NCBI RefSeq assembly: GCF_000502875.1
Contig: NZ_AYWX01000023.1
Location: 1 to 32,154 of the forward strand
Length of the DNA: 32,154 bases
Origin: Mesorhizobium sp. L2C084A000
GTDB lineage: Bacteria > Pseudomonadota > Alphaproteobacteria > Rhizobiales > Rhizobiaceae
Reading direction: 5' to 3'
A program made the position numbers and the translations under genes. Below the pieces are notes generated by a model, which was not told the origin of the DNA, did not search any database, and saw only the letters and a list, made by a program, of their open reading frames with translations. Below, one piece after another: positions 1 through 7,626 of the stretch (its first letter is position 1; each line of letters opens with the position of its first letter).

Positions 1-1
1 A

Positions 2-370
2 TCAGCCCGGCCCCATGCCGGAGAGCGCGGCGACCAAGCCGTCAGCTACACCACTCCCTGGGACACGATCGCCCATCGAAACGAGCCGAGGCACGTCTGA
101 AGATTCGTTCCTGACCTCATCATCGTCTGACGGCTGGTATCCAACTTCCTTGCAACGGCCGGAATGCGCAGCCCTTTGGCCAGCTCTGCTGGCGCAGCTA
201 GACCGCCAGATCAGAAAGAGCACGCTTGCGAAATAGGCCAACTGAAGGAGCAACGAACAAGCCAGCGTCGTGACGACTACTGTGCGGATGGAATGAGAAG
301 CGAAGTAGACAATCAGAGCGTTGCTGCAGAGGACCAACCCCAGGAGGCGACAAAAGATTTTTAAGGGCAA
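2..370 (-). CDS. exoX: ExoX-like exopolysaccharide production repressor (small membrane protein)
   Basis: This 122-residue protein resembles the rhizobial ExoX/Psi family, small inner-membrane proteins that lower exopolysaccharide synthesis post-transcriptionally. The N-terminal half has two hydrophobic segments, about residues 5-25 and 30-54. The remainder is polar and poorly conserved; it is somewhat longer than typical ExoX (about 100 residues), so the tail may have drifted. The start is a TTG, chosen because AGGAG lies seven bases upstream and the family N-terminus (MPLKIF) begins there. It follows fdxB by 29 bases on the same strand, so it is probably co-transcribed with the nif accessory genes and expressed in bacteroids. 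The family call rests on recalled similarity of the N-terminal half, not on a search. Confidence 0.72.
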   Translation of the reverse strand: MPLKIFCRLLGLVLCSNALIVYFASHSIRTVVVTTLACSLLLQLAYFASVLFLIWRSSCASRAGQRAAHSGRCKEVGYQPSDDDEVRNESSDVPRLVSMGDRVPGSGVADGLVAALSGMGPG

Positions 371-399
371 CGCCGTTCTCCTGGTTTTGTCTCCTCAGA

Positions 400-717
400 T
401 CACGCTGCGACCTGATCGGCCGCAACATGGGTCTGGCAGTTCTTCGGGCAGACGCGGGCGCAGGCCCCGCAGCCAATGCAGCGGCCATCATGATCGACGA
501 CCATGATCATGCGATTGAGCTCGCCATCGAAATCGTCGTCTTCGCCGTCGCAGGCGCCGAGGATTTCACCCGCGTCATCGACGCCGTAAAGATGCATGAC
601 CTCGCGAGAGCAGACTTTGAAACAGCGGCCGCAGCCGATGCAGGTCGTGACGTCTATAGCGGTGAGATATTCCGGCACCCATCCGGAGCCGTCGCGGGTG
701 ATAAATGTGTTCGTCAT
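400..717 (-). CDS. fdxB: nif-specific ferredoxin III, 2[4Fe-4S]
   Basis: This 105-residue soluble ferredoxin carries two complete [4Fe-4S] signatures: C26-x2-C29-x2-C32-x3-C36 and C80-x2-C83-x2-C86-x3-C90 followed by proline. The acidic insert between them (GEDDDFDGE, about residues 58-66) is typical of the FdxB type of ferredoxin III found in nif clusters. Such proteins are thought to supply electrons for nitrogenase or cofactor assembly. The ATG overlaps the stop of the upstream DUF683 gene in an ATGA, indicating translational coupling. The order DUF269-DUF683-fdxB downstream of nifX is the usual proteobacterial arrangement. Here the DUF269 copy directly upstream is dead and the intact one lies 6 kb away. 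Confidence 0.93.
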   Translation of the reverse strand: MTNTFITRDGSGWVPEYLTAIDVTTCIGCGRCFKVCSREVMHLYGVDDAGEILGACDGEDDDFDGELNRMIMVVDHDGRCIGCGACARVCPKNCQTHVAADQVAA

Positions 718-914
718 CGTAACTTCTTCATTGCAGCGAGCGCTCTCTTGGCACCATCCAACTCGGCAAAAACCGCCGACGTTTCCTGAGCAACTTCCTC
801 TATCTCAGTCCATTTCCCGGGAGATCCTCTGCAAGGTCGCAATTGCATCTTGGCAACTGCCGCGCGCAGCTGAAGCCTTCGGACTTTCTTCCCCATCACG
901 TCTAGCTTTGACAT
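714..914 (-). CDS. DUF683 / CCE_0567-type small nif accessory protein
   Basis: This 66-residue protein is predicted to be mostly helical, with heptad-like spacing of leucine and alanine (KKVRRLQLRAAVAKMQL and AELDGAKRALAAMKKL), fitting the two-helix fold of the DUF683 family. Family members sit between the DUF269 gene and fdxB in many nif clusters; their exact role is unsettled, though metal or iron-sulfur handling has been suggested. The ATG at 914 is supported by AGGAAGGA five bases upstream. The same frame runs open into the DUF269 pseudogene upstream, so a longer start is possible but not conserved. The middle (LRPCRGSPGKW) looks less canonical than the usual DLPTGW-type turn. The stop overlaps the fdxB start. 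Confidence 0.85.
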   Translation of the reverse strand: MSKLDVMGKKVRRLQLRAAVAKMQLRPCRGSPGKWTEIEEVAQETSAVFAELDGAKRALAAMKKLR

Positions 915-939
915 AAATCCTTCCTCGAACTCGGTTTCT

Positions 940-1408
940 TCACGCCCGTGCCACGTCGAACTAGGCTTCGATGGCTGAAGTCGGATCGTGACCAGTTTCG
1001 TACCGGCCTCCGCGATCTTCCTGAACGTCTCGAAGCCGAACCCATGGACGTCTGGACAGAAAGACGAGTTGCCCGACCATGAAAAGCACGGGCCCGAAGT
1101 CCTTACGGTTTTCATCTCCATGATTGGCGATGTCACCGGGCGGAAACGCTCCGCGATCGCAAGCCCGACGGCGGTGTAAAACATATCGAGCCTCCACAGC
1201 ACGTCCGGATCGGGATCGCCGATGATGGGGATCGCACGCCGCTGGTTTCTGGTGATGATGAAGTCGCCCAGCAGTTCGGCGTCCGATTTGCCTTTCCCAC
1301 GAGCCATAGGAGTCTTGAGCACGGATTAGCCGCACGAGGCATCTGACAAAAGGCATGGCAAGGGCCGCCTCGTCCGCGTTGATAGCCCGGCTGACCAGCA
1401 TCAGACAT
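940..1408 (-). pseudogene. decayed second copy of NifX-associated DUF269 gene
   Basis: Pieces of a DUF269 protein are readable only by switching frames. One frame gives ADEAALAMPFVRCLVRLIRA and a second gives KSDAELLGDFIITRNQRRAI through FYTAVGLAI. The first frame resumes for a piece resembling the GFGRVLF block, and the second gives HGFGFETFRKIAEAGTKLV. The end reads IEA, then an in-frame TAG, then FDVARA and TGA at 940-942. Each piece matches the intact copy at 7627-8106 in order. At least two frameshifts and one nonsense codon make it non-functional. Similarity to the intact copy continues upstream of the start into the end of nifX, so it descends from a duplicated nifX-DUF269 junction. 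The intact DUF683 gene begins 26 bases downstream. Confidence 0.88.
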
Positions 1409-1737
1409 TTCGCCTTCTCCTCATTTCAGTCCTCTTCCTCGAAGCACGATGTCTGTTTTCTGGGACGCCCACTTCGGGCACACTTGCGCAGCCGACGCAT
1501 GGCTCGGCGCCGCTGATTCCACGCAATTGATGTCCCTCGGGCCGGCCTTGAACACGTCCTCGACTGCGAAGTCTTCCACGCGAATTCGCGTCGAACATTG
1601 CTTCCGCCGCAATGCGGGAGGCGATGAAGATTCGAGCCTCGATCCTGCTGCAACCGATCGACCAAGTGCTGCATGGACCTCCTTGCTGCGGTTACGCCAG
1701 GGAAATGGACGAATTGGCCGTAAGCCATTTCGACCAA
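1409..1737 (-). pseudogene. nifH fragment joined to the 3' tail of nifX (scar of a second nif cluster)
   Basis: At 1579-1514 the minus strand reads VEDFAVEDVFKAGPRDINC followed by VES. The intact NifH has VEDLELADVLKVGYKGIKC then VES at residues 69-90. After a one-base frame change, GAEPCVGCA at 1511-1485 matches NifH GPEPGVGCA, the stretch holding an Fe-S ligand cysteine. Upstream, about 1600-1735, similarity to the NifH N-terminal third is plausible (RIFIA versus RILIV) but weak. Near 1455-1426 the sequence ends CFEEED-TGA, matching the NifX C-terminus SFEDES-TGA, and then continues into the DUF269 pseudogene. So nifH is joined directly to the last codons of nifX, with nifD, K, E, N and most of nifX missing. 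The nifH block is convincing; the outer limits are approximate. Confidence 0.72.
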
Positions 1738-2901
1738 TTACCCTTTTTTATCTTTCTTCCTCGGCCGACCGCGCTTTGGCACCTTCGGGAAACTGTGAGC
1801 CGCAAAGAGAGCGCCGCAACAAGCCTTCGCACCCCTGTACTTGGCGAGGGCCTGCAGCAAATCCGGCAGATGCTGCTCTTTCAATTCGGCCGGGATAGGC
1901 TCTGGACCGTCCAGCGACGTCAGCGCCAGTTCGACCAACTCGATGGCGCGATCATTGTTGCCGTTCTCGTGATAGTATCGGGCGACCGCGGGATAGGACC
2001 GGAACTTACGACTGTCGCCTTGCGGCGGATTCAGCGCCAGGATGTGTTCGGACAGCTCCTTGCCCATCGCGAAGCGCTCAGCAGGGGGAAGGCGCGAATG
2101 GTCATTGGCCGGATGGAAAAGTTGGTCTAGCGTCGAAACCATCCAATCCTCGGCATTTTTGTCGATCGCGTCGCGAACCAATTGGCGCATCACGGGCAAG
2201 CCGGTCCACATGTCTTGTATTTTGTGAAGCAACAGATGTGCATGGGCCAGGCGGAAATTGAGGTCGTCCGGCATCGAGGCAATGCCCTCTTCGATCGCCC
2301 AGAGCGCCGTCTTCCAATCTTCCAGCTTCACCGCCGCCCAGAACCTGTCATCGATCGGCTTCTTCAGCGTTTGTTCGAGCGCCAGGGGTTCGCTTGTGGC
2401 GATCCGCTCCTGATCGGCCGCTTTCGCTTTGTTGCTGGTACGCCAGCTGCCGTTGAACACTTTCGGCAAAACCTCACCGAGTTGGCTCGGATGACCGATA
2501 AAGGCGATGCAGCCGTCTCGGTCGACTACGAACGAGGTCGGAATCCCGACGCAAAAGCCGGGTTCCCTCCAAAGCTTCTTCATTTCGCCTGTGTAGTCGA
2601 ACGCAATCCGATGATTCAGATCCGGGCACTTTTCGGCCAACCACGTGTCCAACTTGGTCCGGGCCTCGACGGCCGTTGGAGCGTCTTCATCAGCCGCGAT
2701 CCCGACAACATCAAGTCCGCTGTCCTTGTATTTCTCCTCTAGCCGCATCAACTCGAGCATCTCCGCCGCACACAGTTCGCACCAAGTTGCCCAAAATTCG
2801 ACGATATAGACTTTGCCGGGCTGGAAGTCCGCAAGGGGCTCGCCACGCAACCAGTCCTCCACTTTGATCGAAGGAGCCGGTGACCCCATCCGCAACATCA
2901 T
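1738..2901 (-). CDS. TlpA-like thioredoxin-fold disulfide reductase with helical C-terminal domain and AT-hook-like tail
   Basis: The N-terminal domain is thioredoxin-like of the TlpA/AhpC-TSA group: the strand VYIVEFWATW leads into active-site C41-E-L-C44, and GIPTSFVVDRDG supplies the cis-proline loop (387-residue numbering). The C-terminal half (about residues 170-360) is helical with TPR-like character, and the protein ends in a basic tail, KRGRPRKKDKKG, with a GRP AT-hook-like core. No signal peptide is visible, so a cytoplasmic place is likely, unlike classical periplasmic TlpA. The start at 2901 has GGAGGG five bases upstream. An alternative GTG at 3036 extends the frame by 45 residues but has no ribosome site and lies only about 12 bases from the predicted transcription start. 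A NifA/sigma54 promoter lies upstream, so it is probably a nif-regulon gene of unknown role. Confidence 0.8.
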   Translation of the reverse strand: MMLRMGSPAPSIKVEDWLRGEPLADFQPGKVYIVEFWATWCELCAAEMLELMRLEEKYKDSGLDVVGIAADEDAPTAVEARTKLDTWLAEKCPDLNHRIAFDYTGEMKKLWREPGFCVGIPTSFVVDRDGCIAFIGHPSQLGEVLPKVFNGSWRTSNKAKAADQERIATSEPLALEQTLKKPIDDRFWAAVKLEDWKTALWAIEEGIASMPDDLNFRLAHAHLLLHKIQDMWTGLPVMRQLVRDAIDKNAEDWMVSTLDQLFHPANDHSRLPPAERFAMGKELSEHILALNPPQGDSRKFRSYPAVARYYHENGNNDRAIELVELALTSLDGPEPIPAELKEQHLPDLLQALAKYRGAKACCGALFAAHSFPKVPKRGRPRKKDKKG

Positions 2902-3059
2902 CTTGCCCTCCAAAGCTGTTGCCAAAGGTTGCGCGACCTCATGCGCAGGCTTGTTCCCCCTTTCAGACGGGGCACGAGGGTTCAACGAAGGGAGAGCATC
3001 GCTCGTCTTGCGCATCTGCGTGCAGTCAGCCTTCACTCAGTGTTGCTGAATCTCAATTC

Positions 3060-3075
3060 GCAAAGGCCGTGCCAA
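3060..3075 (-). promoter_or_regulatory. sigma54 -24/-12 promoter of the TlpA-like gene
   Basis: On the minus strand this reads TTGGCACGGCCTTTGC, a full match to the RpoN consensus TGGCAC-N5-TTGC: GG and GC are separated by exactly ten bases. Predicted transcription start is about 3048. A NifA site lies about 65 bases upstream. It faces the TlpA-like gene and, beyond it, DUF683, fdxB and exoX, with no strong terminator seen between them. Confidence 0.85.
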
Positions 3076-3140
3076 CGCGTTCAGCGTGCGGTAAATGCTT
3101 GATTCTCGGAAAAACTTCTGGGGTGCCCAAGATACCCGGT

Positions 3141-3156
3141 TGTATTGGACGCGACA
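3141..3156. promoter_or_regulatory. NifA upstream activator sequence (TGT-N10-ACA)
   Basis: The sequence TGTATTGGACGCGACA fits the NifA-binding consensus TGT-N10-ACA exactly. It is about 65 bases upstream of the -24 element at 3072-3073. Its inner bases GGACGCG also occur in the nifH activator site at 15880-15895, which supports a shared activator. Confidence 0.82.
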
Positions 3157-3778
3157 TGTTTTCTGCCACTGTCAGGTCTTGGACACGCATCACCCGCTTC
3201 GCGTCGGCACAGAAGCGTGGCCACGGGCGTCTCGACATTTAGGGACGAACAGATGGGCATCATGACCGCGTTGGCTACGGCCAGCCACGTCATCATCGTC
3301 CGCCTCAAGTCTTGCTTGAGCTTCTTGCAGTCCCGGTCGCGGAATGCCATTGCGATTGCAGGGGCCGCTCCACCCGAGCATCGGCTCTGCCCTACCTCTT
3401 CCGCTTTGCGCTTGAATTCCTGGCTCGCAACGCCGGAGTTTCACGACGAAACCGGTCATGTCCGGCTGCGGGTTGTCGCGAATACCGGCATCAGATTGAT
3501 GATGATGATCGTGGCGAAGAGGGCCGGGATGTGTGCCGGCCTGTGCCGGCCGGTGAACTCTCCCGGATCCTACTTTTGTTGTTCTGTGTCCCTGTGCGCA
3601 CCCCCTACAGGCACCACCTGGTGCGAATGTGAGCGTTGTCGGAATTGACTTTCCCTCAAGGCCGCTCGGTCGCCACGCGGTGGGCCGGGCAGACTGAAAA
3701 CGCCGAAGATGCGGCCGCCCTCGCCGCTGACTCGGCTACCATCCCAGGCGATGACACGTGATTGAAGCCACCGTTCGG
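3157..3778. other. stretch without recognisable gene
   Basis: About 620 bases lie between the NifA site and the IS66 end. A plus-strand frame (3145-3648, 167 codons) is open but has no ribosome site at its start, cysteine- and methionine-rich composition and no family resemblance. Minus-strand frames hold short hydrophobic bits broken by stops. It reads like decayed DNA of unknown origin. Confidence 0.5.
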
Positions 3779-3797
3779 TAAGCGCCTTGCCGACCGC

Positions 3798-5345
3798 CTA
3801 TGGATTTGGGCTTGACGTTTTCCGGAATCGCCAGGGCATGAGTTCCTCGATCTGGCTCTGCGGATGGCCGTTGATGATGGCGTCGAGAGTTTCGGCGAGG
3901 TAGGCAACGGGATTGACGTCGTTGAGCCTGCAGGTGGCCACGACGGATGAGAGCAGCGCCCAGTTTTCGGCCCCGACCTCATGGCCAGCAAACAGGGCAT
4001 TTTTTCTGGTCAAGCATAGTGGTCGGATGGCGTTTTCGACTGGGTTGGTGTCGAGCTCAAGCCGGCCGTCGCCGAGAAAGCGCGTAAGCCCTTGCCAATG
4101 GGCAAGACCATAGCGGATGTCTTCGGCCAGCTTTGAGCCCGAGGAGATCATCGACAATTGCTTTTCAAACCACGGCTTCAAGGCGGCGATGATCGGGGTG
4201 GAGTACTGCTGTCGCGCGGCGAGCCGAGCTTGTGGCGTCATGCCGCGCACCGTCGCCTCGATAGCGTAGAGCGTAGCGATCTGGCGCACGGCGGCTTCGG
4301 CGATCGGGGACTTGGTGTTGCGCGCCAGCTTCACAAAACGTCGGCGCAGGTGGCTCCAGCAATGGACGAGCATCCATGGTCCTTGTGGCCGCTCCAAGCG
4401 TGTCAGCCGGTCATACCCCTAATAGGCGTCAACCTGCAGGAACTGTCCGGCGAAGCCTTGAAGGAAGCGTTCGGCATGCTCGCCGCCGCGTCCCGGCGCA
4501 TAGTGGAACAGCACGATGGGCGGGCCTTGGCCACCATGCCCGCGGTCATCGGAAGCGATTGCCCAGAAGAAGCCCTTCTTGACCTTGCCGCGTCCGGGAT
4601 CAAGCACCGGCGCCGTTGTCTCGTCCATGAACAGGCGCTCGGCCGCAGCCAGATGCCCGCGCATGTGGTCGGCTATGGGCTTGAGATGGAAGCAGGCCCG
4701 GCCTGCCCAGTTGCCGAGTGTCGCCCGATCCAGCTGGATGCCTTGGCGGGCGTAGATCTCGGCCTGCCGGTAGAACGGCAAATGATCACCGAACTTGGCG
4801 ACGATGACCTGGGCGATCAGCGCCTCGGTCGGCAGGCCGCCGGGCACGATATGCTCGGGCGCATGCGCCTGCACGACGGCGCCCGAGCAGCGCCGGCAAG
4901 CGTATTCGGGCGGCGCGTGACCAGCACGCGCAGTTGCGCCGGGATTGCGTCGAGCCGCTCGCTGACATCCTCGCCGATCCTGGCCATCTCGCCGCAGCTC
5001 CACTCGCGGCAGATGGGCAGGCAAGTGGCCACGATTGCGCTGGCGCGAACCGGACGAGCCGTGCGAACGCCCCTGGATGACCCGCTGCGCCTTTTCCTGC
5101 GCGGCATCGAGCACGCCCTGCGCAATCTCCACGTCTTCGAGTGGCAGGTGGTATTGATCGGGATGCAGCTTCTCGGACTTGGCGCCGAACTTCTCGTGAT
5201 TGAGCTGGCTGACGACGCTCTCCAGCCGGCGGCGCGCCTCCTCGGATGCAGCTAAGGCAGCCTGGTGCTCGGCCAGGGCCGCTTGCGTCTGGGCCAGGAG
5301 CGCCTTCAAACGCTCGTTCTCTTCCTGGAGAACCGTCAGATTCAT
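3798..5345 (-). pseudogene. tnpC: IS66 transposase TnpC, disrupted
   Basis: The start at 5345 (MNLTVLQEENERLKALLAQ) opens into the coiled coil and KFGAKSEKL motif typical of IS66 TnpC, followed by the transposase domain with FMDETTAPVLDPGRGKVKKG and, later, LDTNPVENAIRPL. Two lesions are visible. First, around 4900-5030 the zinc-binding segment is out of frame: the correct reading (GEMARIGEDVSERLDAIP) is in another frame, and several expected residues are missing before it, so a deletion and a compensating shift have occurred. Second, the frame stops at a TAG at 4419-4421 where a Gln codon is expected after VDAY; the reading then resumes intact to 3798. The product is therefore not functional. 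Confidence 0.88.
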
Positions 5346-5414
5346 GCACCAAATCAAGCACATGAGTGCCGATAACGCCATTGGAGACAAGGCACCTGAG
5401 TCACTGTGCCACAC

Positions 5415-5519
5415 TCATCCGGCAAGCTGCGGACGCCGTGCCCGCTCGGGGCGAACCAGTCTCCAATCCAGCCCTTCGAACAAGGCCGCGAACATCGCCG
5501 GCCTGCCGCGCTGAAACGA
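5415..5519 (-). pseudogene. tnpB: IS66 accessory protein TnpB, C-terminal remnant
   Basis: A minus-strand frame ending at TGA 5417-5415 reads GRPAMFAALFEGLDWRLVRP and about ten more residues. The FEGLDWR block followed by a proline/arginine-rich tail is the usual C-terminus of IS66 TnpB. The N-terminal three quarters of the protein is absent. Confidence 0.6.
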
Positions 5520-5776
5520 CTCTCTTTCTCGACCTGACGCCTGCTCGAGTATTGGTGTTTTGAGCGCATTGAGGACGCCTGGGCTTCTGCCCGGCCGTTT
5601 GTCTGCGCGTTACGGGTTGTCTCGGCGAGCAGAGCGCGTTCTTCGCGACGGCGCTTGCAAGTTGCTCATGAGCTTCGCGAAACCTGCTCGTTTGCGGCGA
5701 CCTTTCTCCGACTTCGCATCAGGGTAGGTGACCAGGGAGTAGAGCTTGGAACAGCATCGGTGCTATTCAGAACCCG
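5520..5776. other. short stretch without recognisable gene
   Basis: This lies between the tnpB remnant and the universal stress protein stop. No frame shows a recognisable family, no promoter was found and no strong terminator hairpin with a T-run is visible. It probably contains the point at which the IS66 element lost its right end. Confidence 0.4.
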
Positions 5777-6718
5777 TCAGCGAGCCAAAAACAGCGGCAA
5801 TGGCGGCTTGCCAACTATCCATCTTGTCACGCCACCGAAGAGCCGCTCGCGCAGCCGGCGACTGCCATAGGCACCCATGACAATCATGTTGGCAGACGTG
5901 TCGATTGCGTGCTGCGCCAGTATCGTGGCCACCGGTTTGCCGGCGCTCGGCGGCAGGTCAACCGACACCCGAGCACCGTGCCGAGTGAGATAGGCAGCGA
6001 TGTCGGCTCCCGGCTCGGCGCCGCTTCCGGTCCAGGTCGCCTCAGGATCGACGAGGGCAACACGAACTTCCTCAGCACCGGATAGCAGATCCAGCGCTTC
6101 CCGAACCGAACGGGACGCCTCGACTCGCGAATCCCAGCCGACCAGGACGCGCCGTGGAGACAGAGTCGCCTCAGCGCCCTTCGGCACGACAAGCACCGGC
6201 TTTCCGGTATCGAATAGGCTGCCGTTGATAACTAGGGGCCCGAGGTTAATGTCGTTGAGAAGTGCGGGCCCGACGATTGTCAGGTCGTTGCAGAGCGCCC
6301 GCTGTCGCACCGCGTCACCGACGCTGGCCTGATCGCAGTTGGCAATATCGACATCATAGCACCGCCACGTGGCTCTCAGCAGTTTGTGAATTTCCCTGGA
6401 TCTTTTTTCCAGACTGGCCGTGTCCTGTGAAAATCTCTTTGCGTGTACCGTTGTTCCAGTGCGGCAATGGCGTGTGCGCGTTGTCCAGGCCACCTCGGGG
6501 ATGCCACCGCCTAGACTAGCGGCTGAGGCGACCATCACGAGCGGCGGAGGCGACATCACCAGTACGGAAAGATACGCGCCGACTTCGGCACACAAGCTGG
6601 CAGCTGTCCTGACATCCTGATCGGAGTGGTCAACTCCCGTCACACTGAGTTTCTGCTTCTTTCTAAGTATGTCGTATCTGTAGGCGCGTTTCGAAGCCGC
6701 AAGACTTGCCCTCAGCAC
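5777..6718 (-). CDS. tandem universal stress protein (UspA family)
   Basis: The protein (up to 313 residues) has two UspA-type repeats. The second is the clearer: RRVLVGWDSRVEASRSVREAL opens it, and the C-terminal VMGAYGSRRLRERLFGGVTR is the conserved G-x-YG...GG-TR nucleotide-binding stretch. The first contains HSDQDVRTAASLCAEVGAYL, typical of the start of a Usp domain. The N-terminus is poor: where a DILVxxD strand is expected the sequence reads DILRKKQKLSVTGVDHSDQ, and the GTG at 6718 has no ribosome site, so the 5' end may be frameshifted. It lies 74 bases after the response regulator on the same strand, at the distal end of the nif transcript. Usp proteins in such settings are linked to low-oxygen or stress survival; the specific role is unknown. 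Confidence 0.75.
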   Translation of the reverse strand: MLRASLAASKRAYRYDILRKKQKLSVTGVDHSDQDVRTAASLCAEVGAYLSVLVMSPPPLVMVASAASLGGGIPEVAWTTRTRHCRTGTTVHAKRFSQDTASLEKRSREIHKLLRATWRCYDVDIANCDQASVGDAVRQRALCNDLTIVGPALLNDINLGPLVINGSLFDTGKPVLVVPKGAEATLSPRRVLVGWDSRVEASRSVREALDLLSGAEEVRVALVDPEATWTGSGAEPGADIAAYLTRHGARVSVDLPPSAGKPVATILAQHAIDTSANMIVMGAYGSRRLRERLFGGVTRWIVGKPPLPLFLAR

Positions 6719-6792
6719 GACGGAGATGGGGTGGCACTACATCTTCGCTGTTCAGCCGTCCGGCCCCTCGAGCGAGTGGCACCGCACCTGCC

Positions 6793-7599
6793 TCATTCGC
6801 CGTCAGCCTCAGGCTCAACGTCCGCCTCCTCCAGCGAGTAGCCGTCGGACCTGATGGTTCGAATGACGCTGCCGGCCGACGTCCTCTCCAGCTCCTTTCT
6901 GATCCGGCTGACATGGACATCGACGGTGCGTTCACCGACATGGATCTTTTCCCCCCAAGCTGCGTTCTTTAACTCGACTCGGCTGAACACCATGCCGGGA
7001 GTCTCGAGCAAATGCCGCAGCAGCTTGAACTGGATCGGTCCAAGGTGGATGTCGTGGCCGTTACCATGGACTCGGCGGGCATCGACGTTCATCTCTAGCC
7101 TGCCACAGCGGAGCCAGCTGCCGTTTTTTATCCCGTTTGAACCCGGCTGTGGCAGCGCCAGCTTCGTGCGTAGACAGTCAAGCAGCTTGGCCGGCGCGAA
7201 GGGCCGCACAAAGCTCTCGTCAATTCCTGCCTTCAAGAGATCGAGGTGCTGGTTCTCGGCGCCGGGCGCGATCAGCGCAATAACCAGCAGGCCTCTGTTC
7301 CGGAACTCCGCCTTGAGCTGGGCACAGATGGTGGACCCTGTCGAGCTTGCCGGCTGGCAGTCCAGCACCACGGCCTGCGGCTCCCGTTTACTGGCTAATG
7401 CCAGCGCTTCCTCCACGCTTCTGGCCAGTTCAATCCTGAAGCCATCCGCCCCCAGAATGTGGCTGTAGTATAGATACAACTCCGCACCTTGCGAACAGAT
7501 CAGGACCAGTGGCTTCATCAGCGCTACCCCAAGAACCACATCGGCCTCCACCGCCTCGATTGAGAGGGCTGGCCATCGCATGTCCTCAAGACCTGACAT
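6793..7599 (-). CDS. OmpR/PhoB-type response regulator with degenerate receiver
   Basis: The N-terminal half is a receiver-like domain: LVLICSQGAEL, the phospho-acceptor-like D80 in AVVLDC, and RPF near the end where KPF is usual. The acidic pair after the first strand is replaced by CSQ and the switch lysine by arginine, so normal phosphorylation is doubtful. The C-terminal half is a winged helix of the OmpR/PhoB class (LGPIQFKLLRHLLETPGMVF, then VDVHVSRIRKEL and IRTIRSDGYSL). The start at 7599 has GAGGGG close upstream and lies 27 bases after the DUF269 stop. ATG at 7518 is an alternative that begins right at the receiver. Its position inside the nif transcript suggests expression during fixation; targets and partner kinase are unknown. 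Confidence 0.85.
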   Translation of the reverse strand: MSGLEDMRWPALSIEAVEADVVLGVALMKPLVLICSQGAELYLYYSHILGADGFRIELARSVEEALALASKREPQAVVLDCQPASSTGSTICAQLKAEFRNRGLLVIALIAPGAENQHLDLLKAGIDESFVRPFAPAKLLDCLRTKLALPQPGSNGIKNGSWLRCGRLEMNVDARRVHGNGHDIHLGPIQFKLLRHLLETPGMVFSRVELKNAAWGEKIHVGERTVDVHVSRIRKELERTSAGSVIRTIRSDGYSLEEADVEPEADGE

Positions 7600-7626
7600 G
7601 ATCCCCTCGATCGAAAGTCGGTTGCA

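Larger units (their letters stand above)
3779..5519 (-). mobile_element. IS66-family element, truncated and inactive
   Basis: The segment holds a broken tnpC and the C-terminal end of tnpB in the usual IS66 order (tnpA-tnpB-tnpC), reading leftwards. The left end begins GTAAGCGCC just past the tnpC stop, in keeping with IS66 ends that start GTAA. No matching right-hand inverted repeat or tnpA was found, so the promoter-side end is lost. It lies between the nif operon and the TlpA/fdxB group and may have taken part in the rearrangement that separated the two DUF269 copies. Confidence 0.8.

Noticed and set aside
3145..3648. 167-codon plus-strand frame
   Set aside because: No ribosome site, it starts inside the NifA site, and its composition does not look like a protein from this genome.
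6719..6792. Weak -24/-12-like sequence before the Usp gene (AGGCAG...GTGC)
   Set aside because: Only GG and GC spacing fit; the flanking bases do not match and there is no NifA site nearby.
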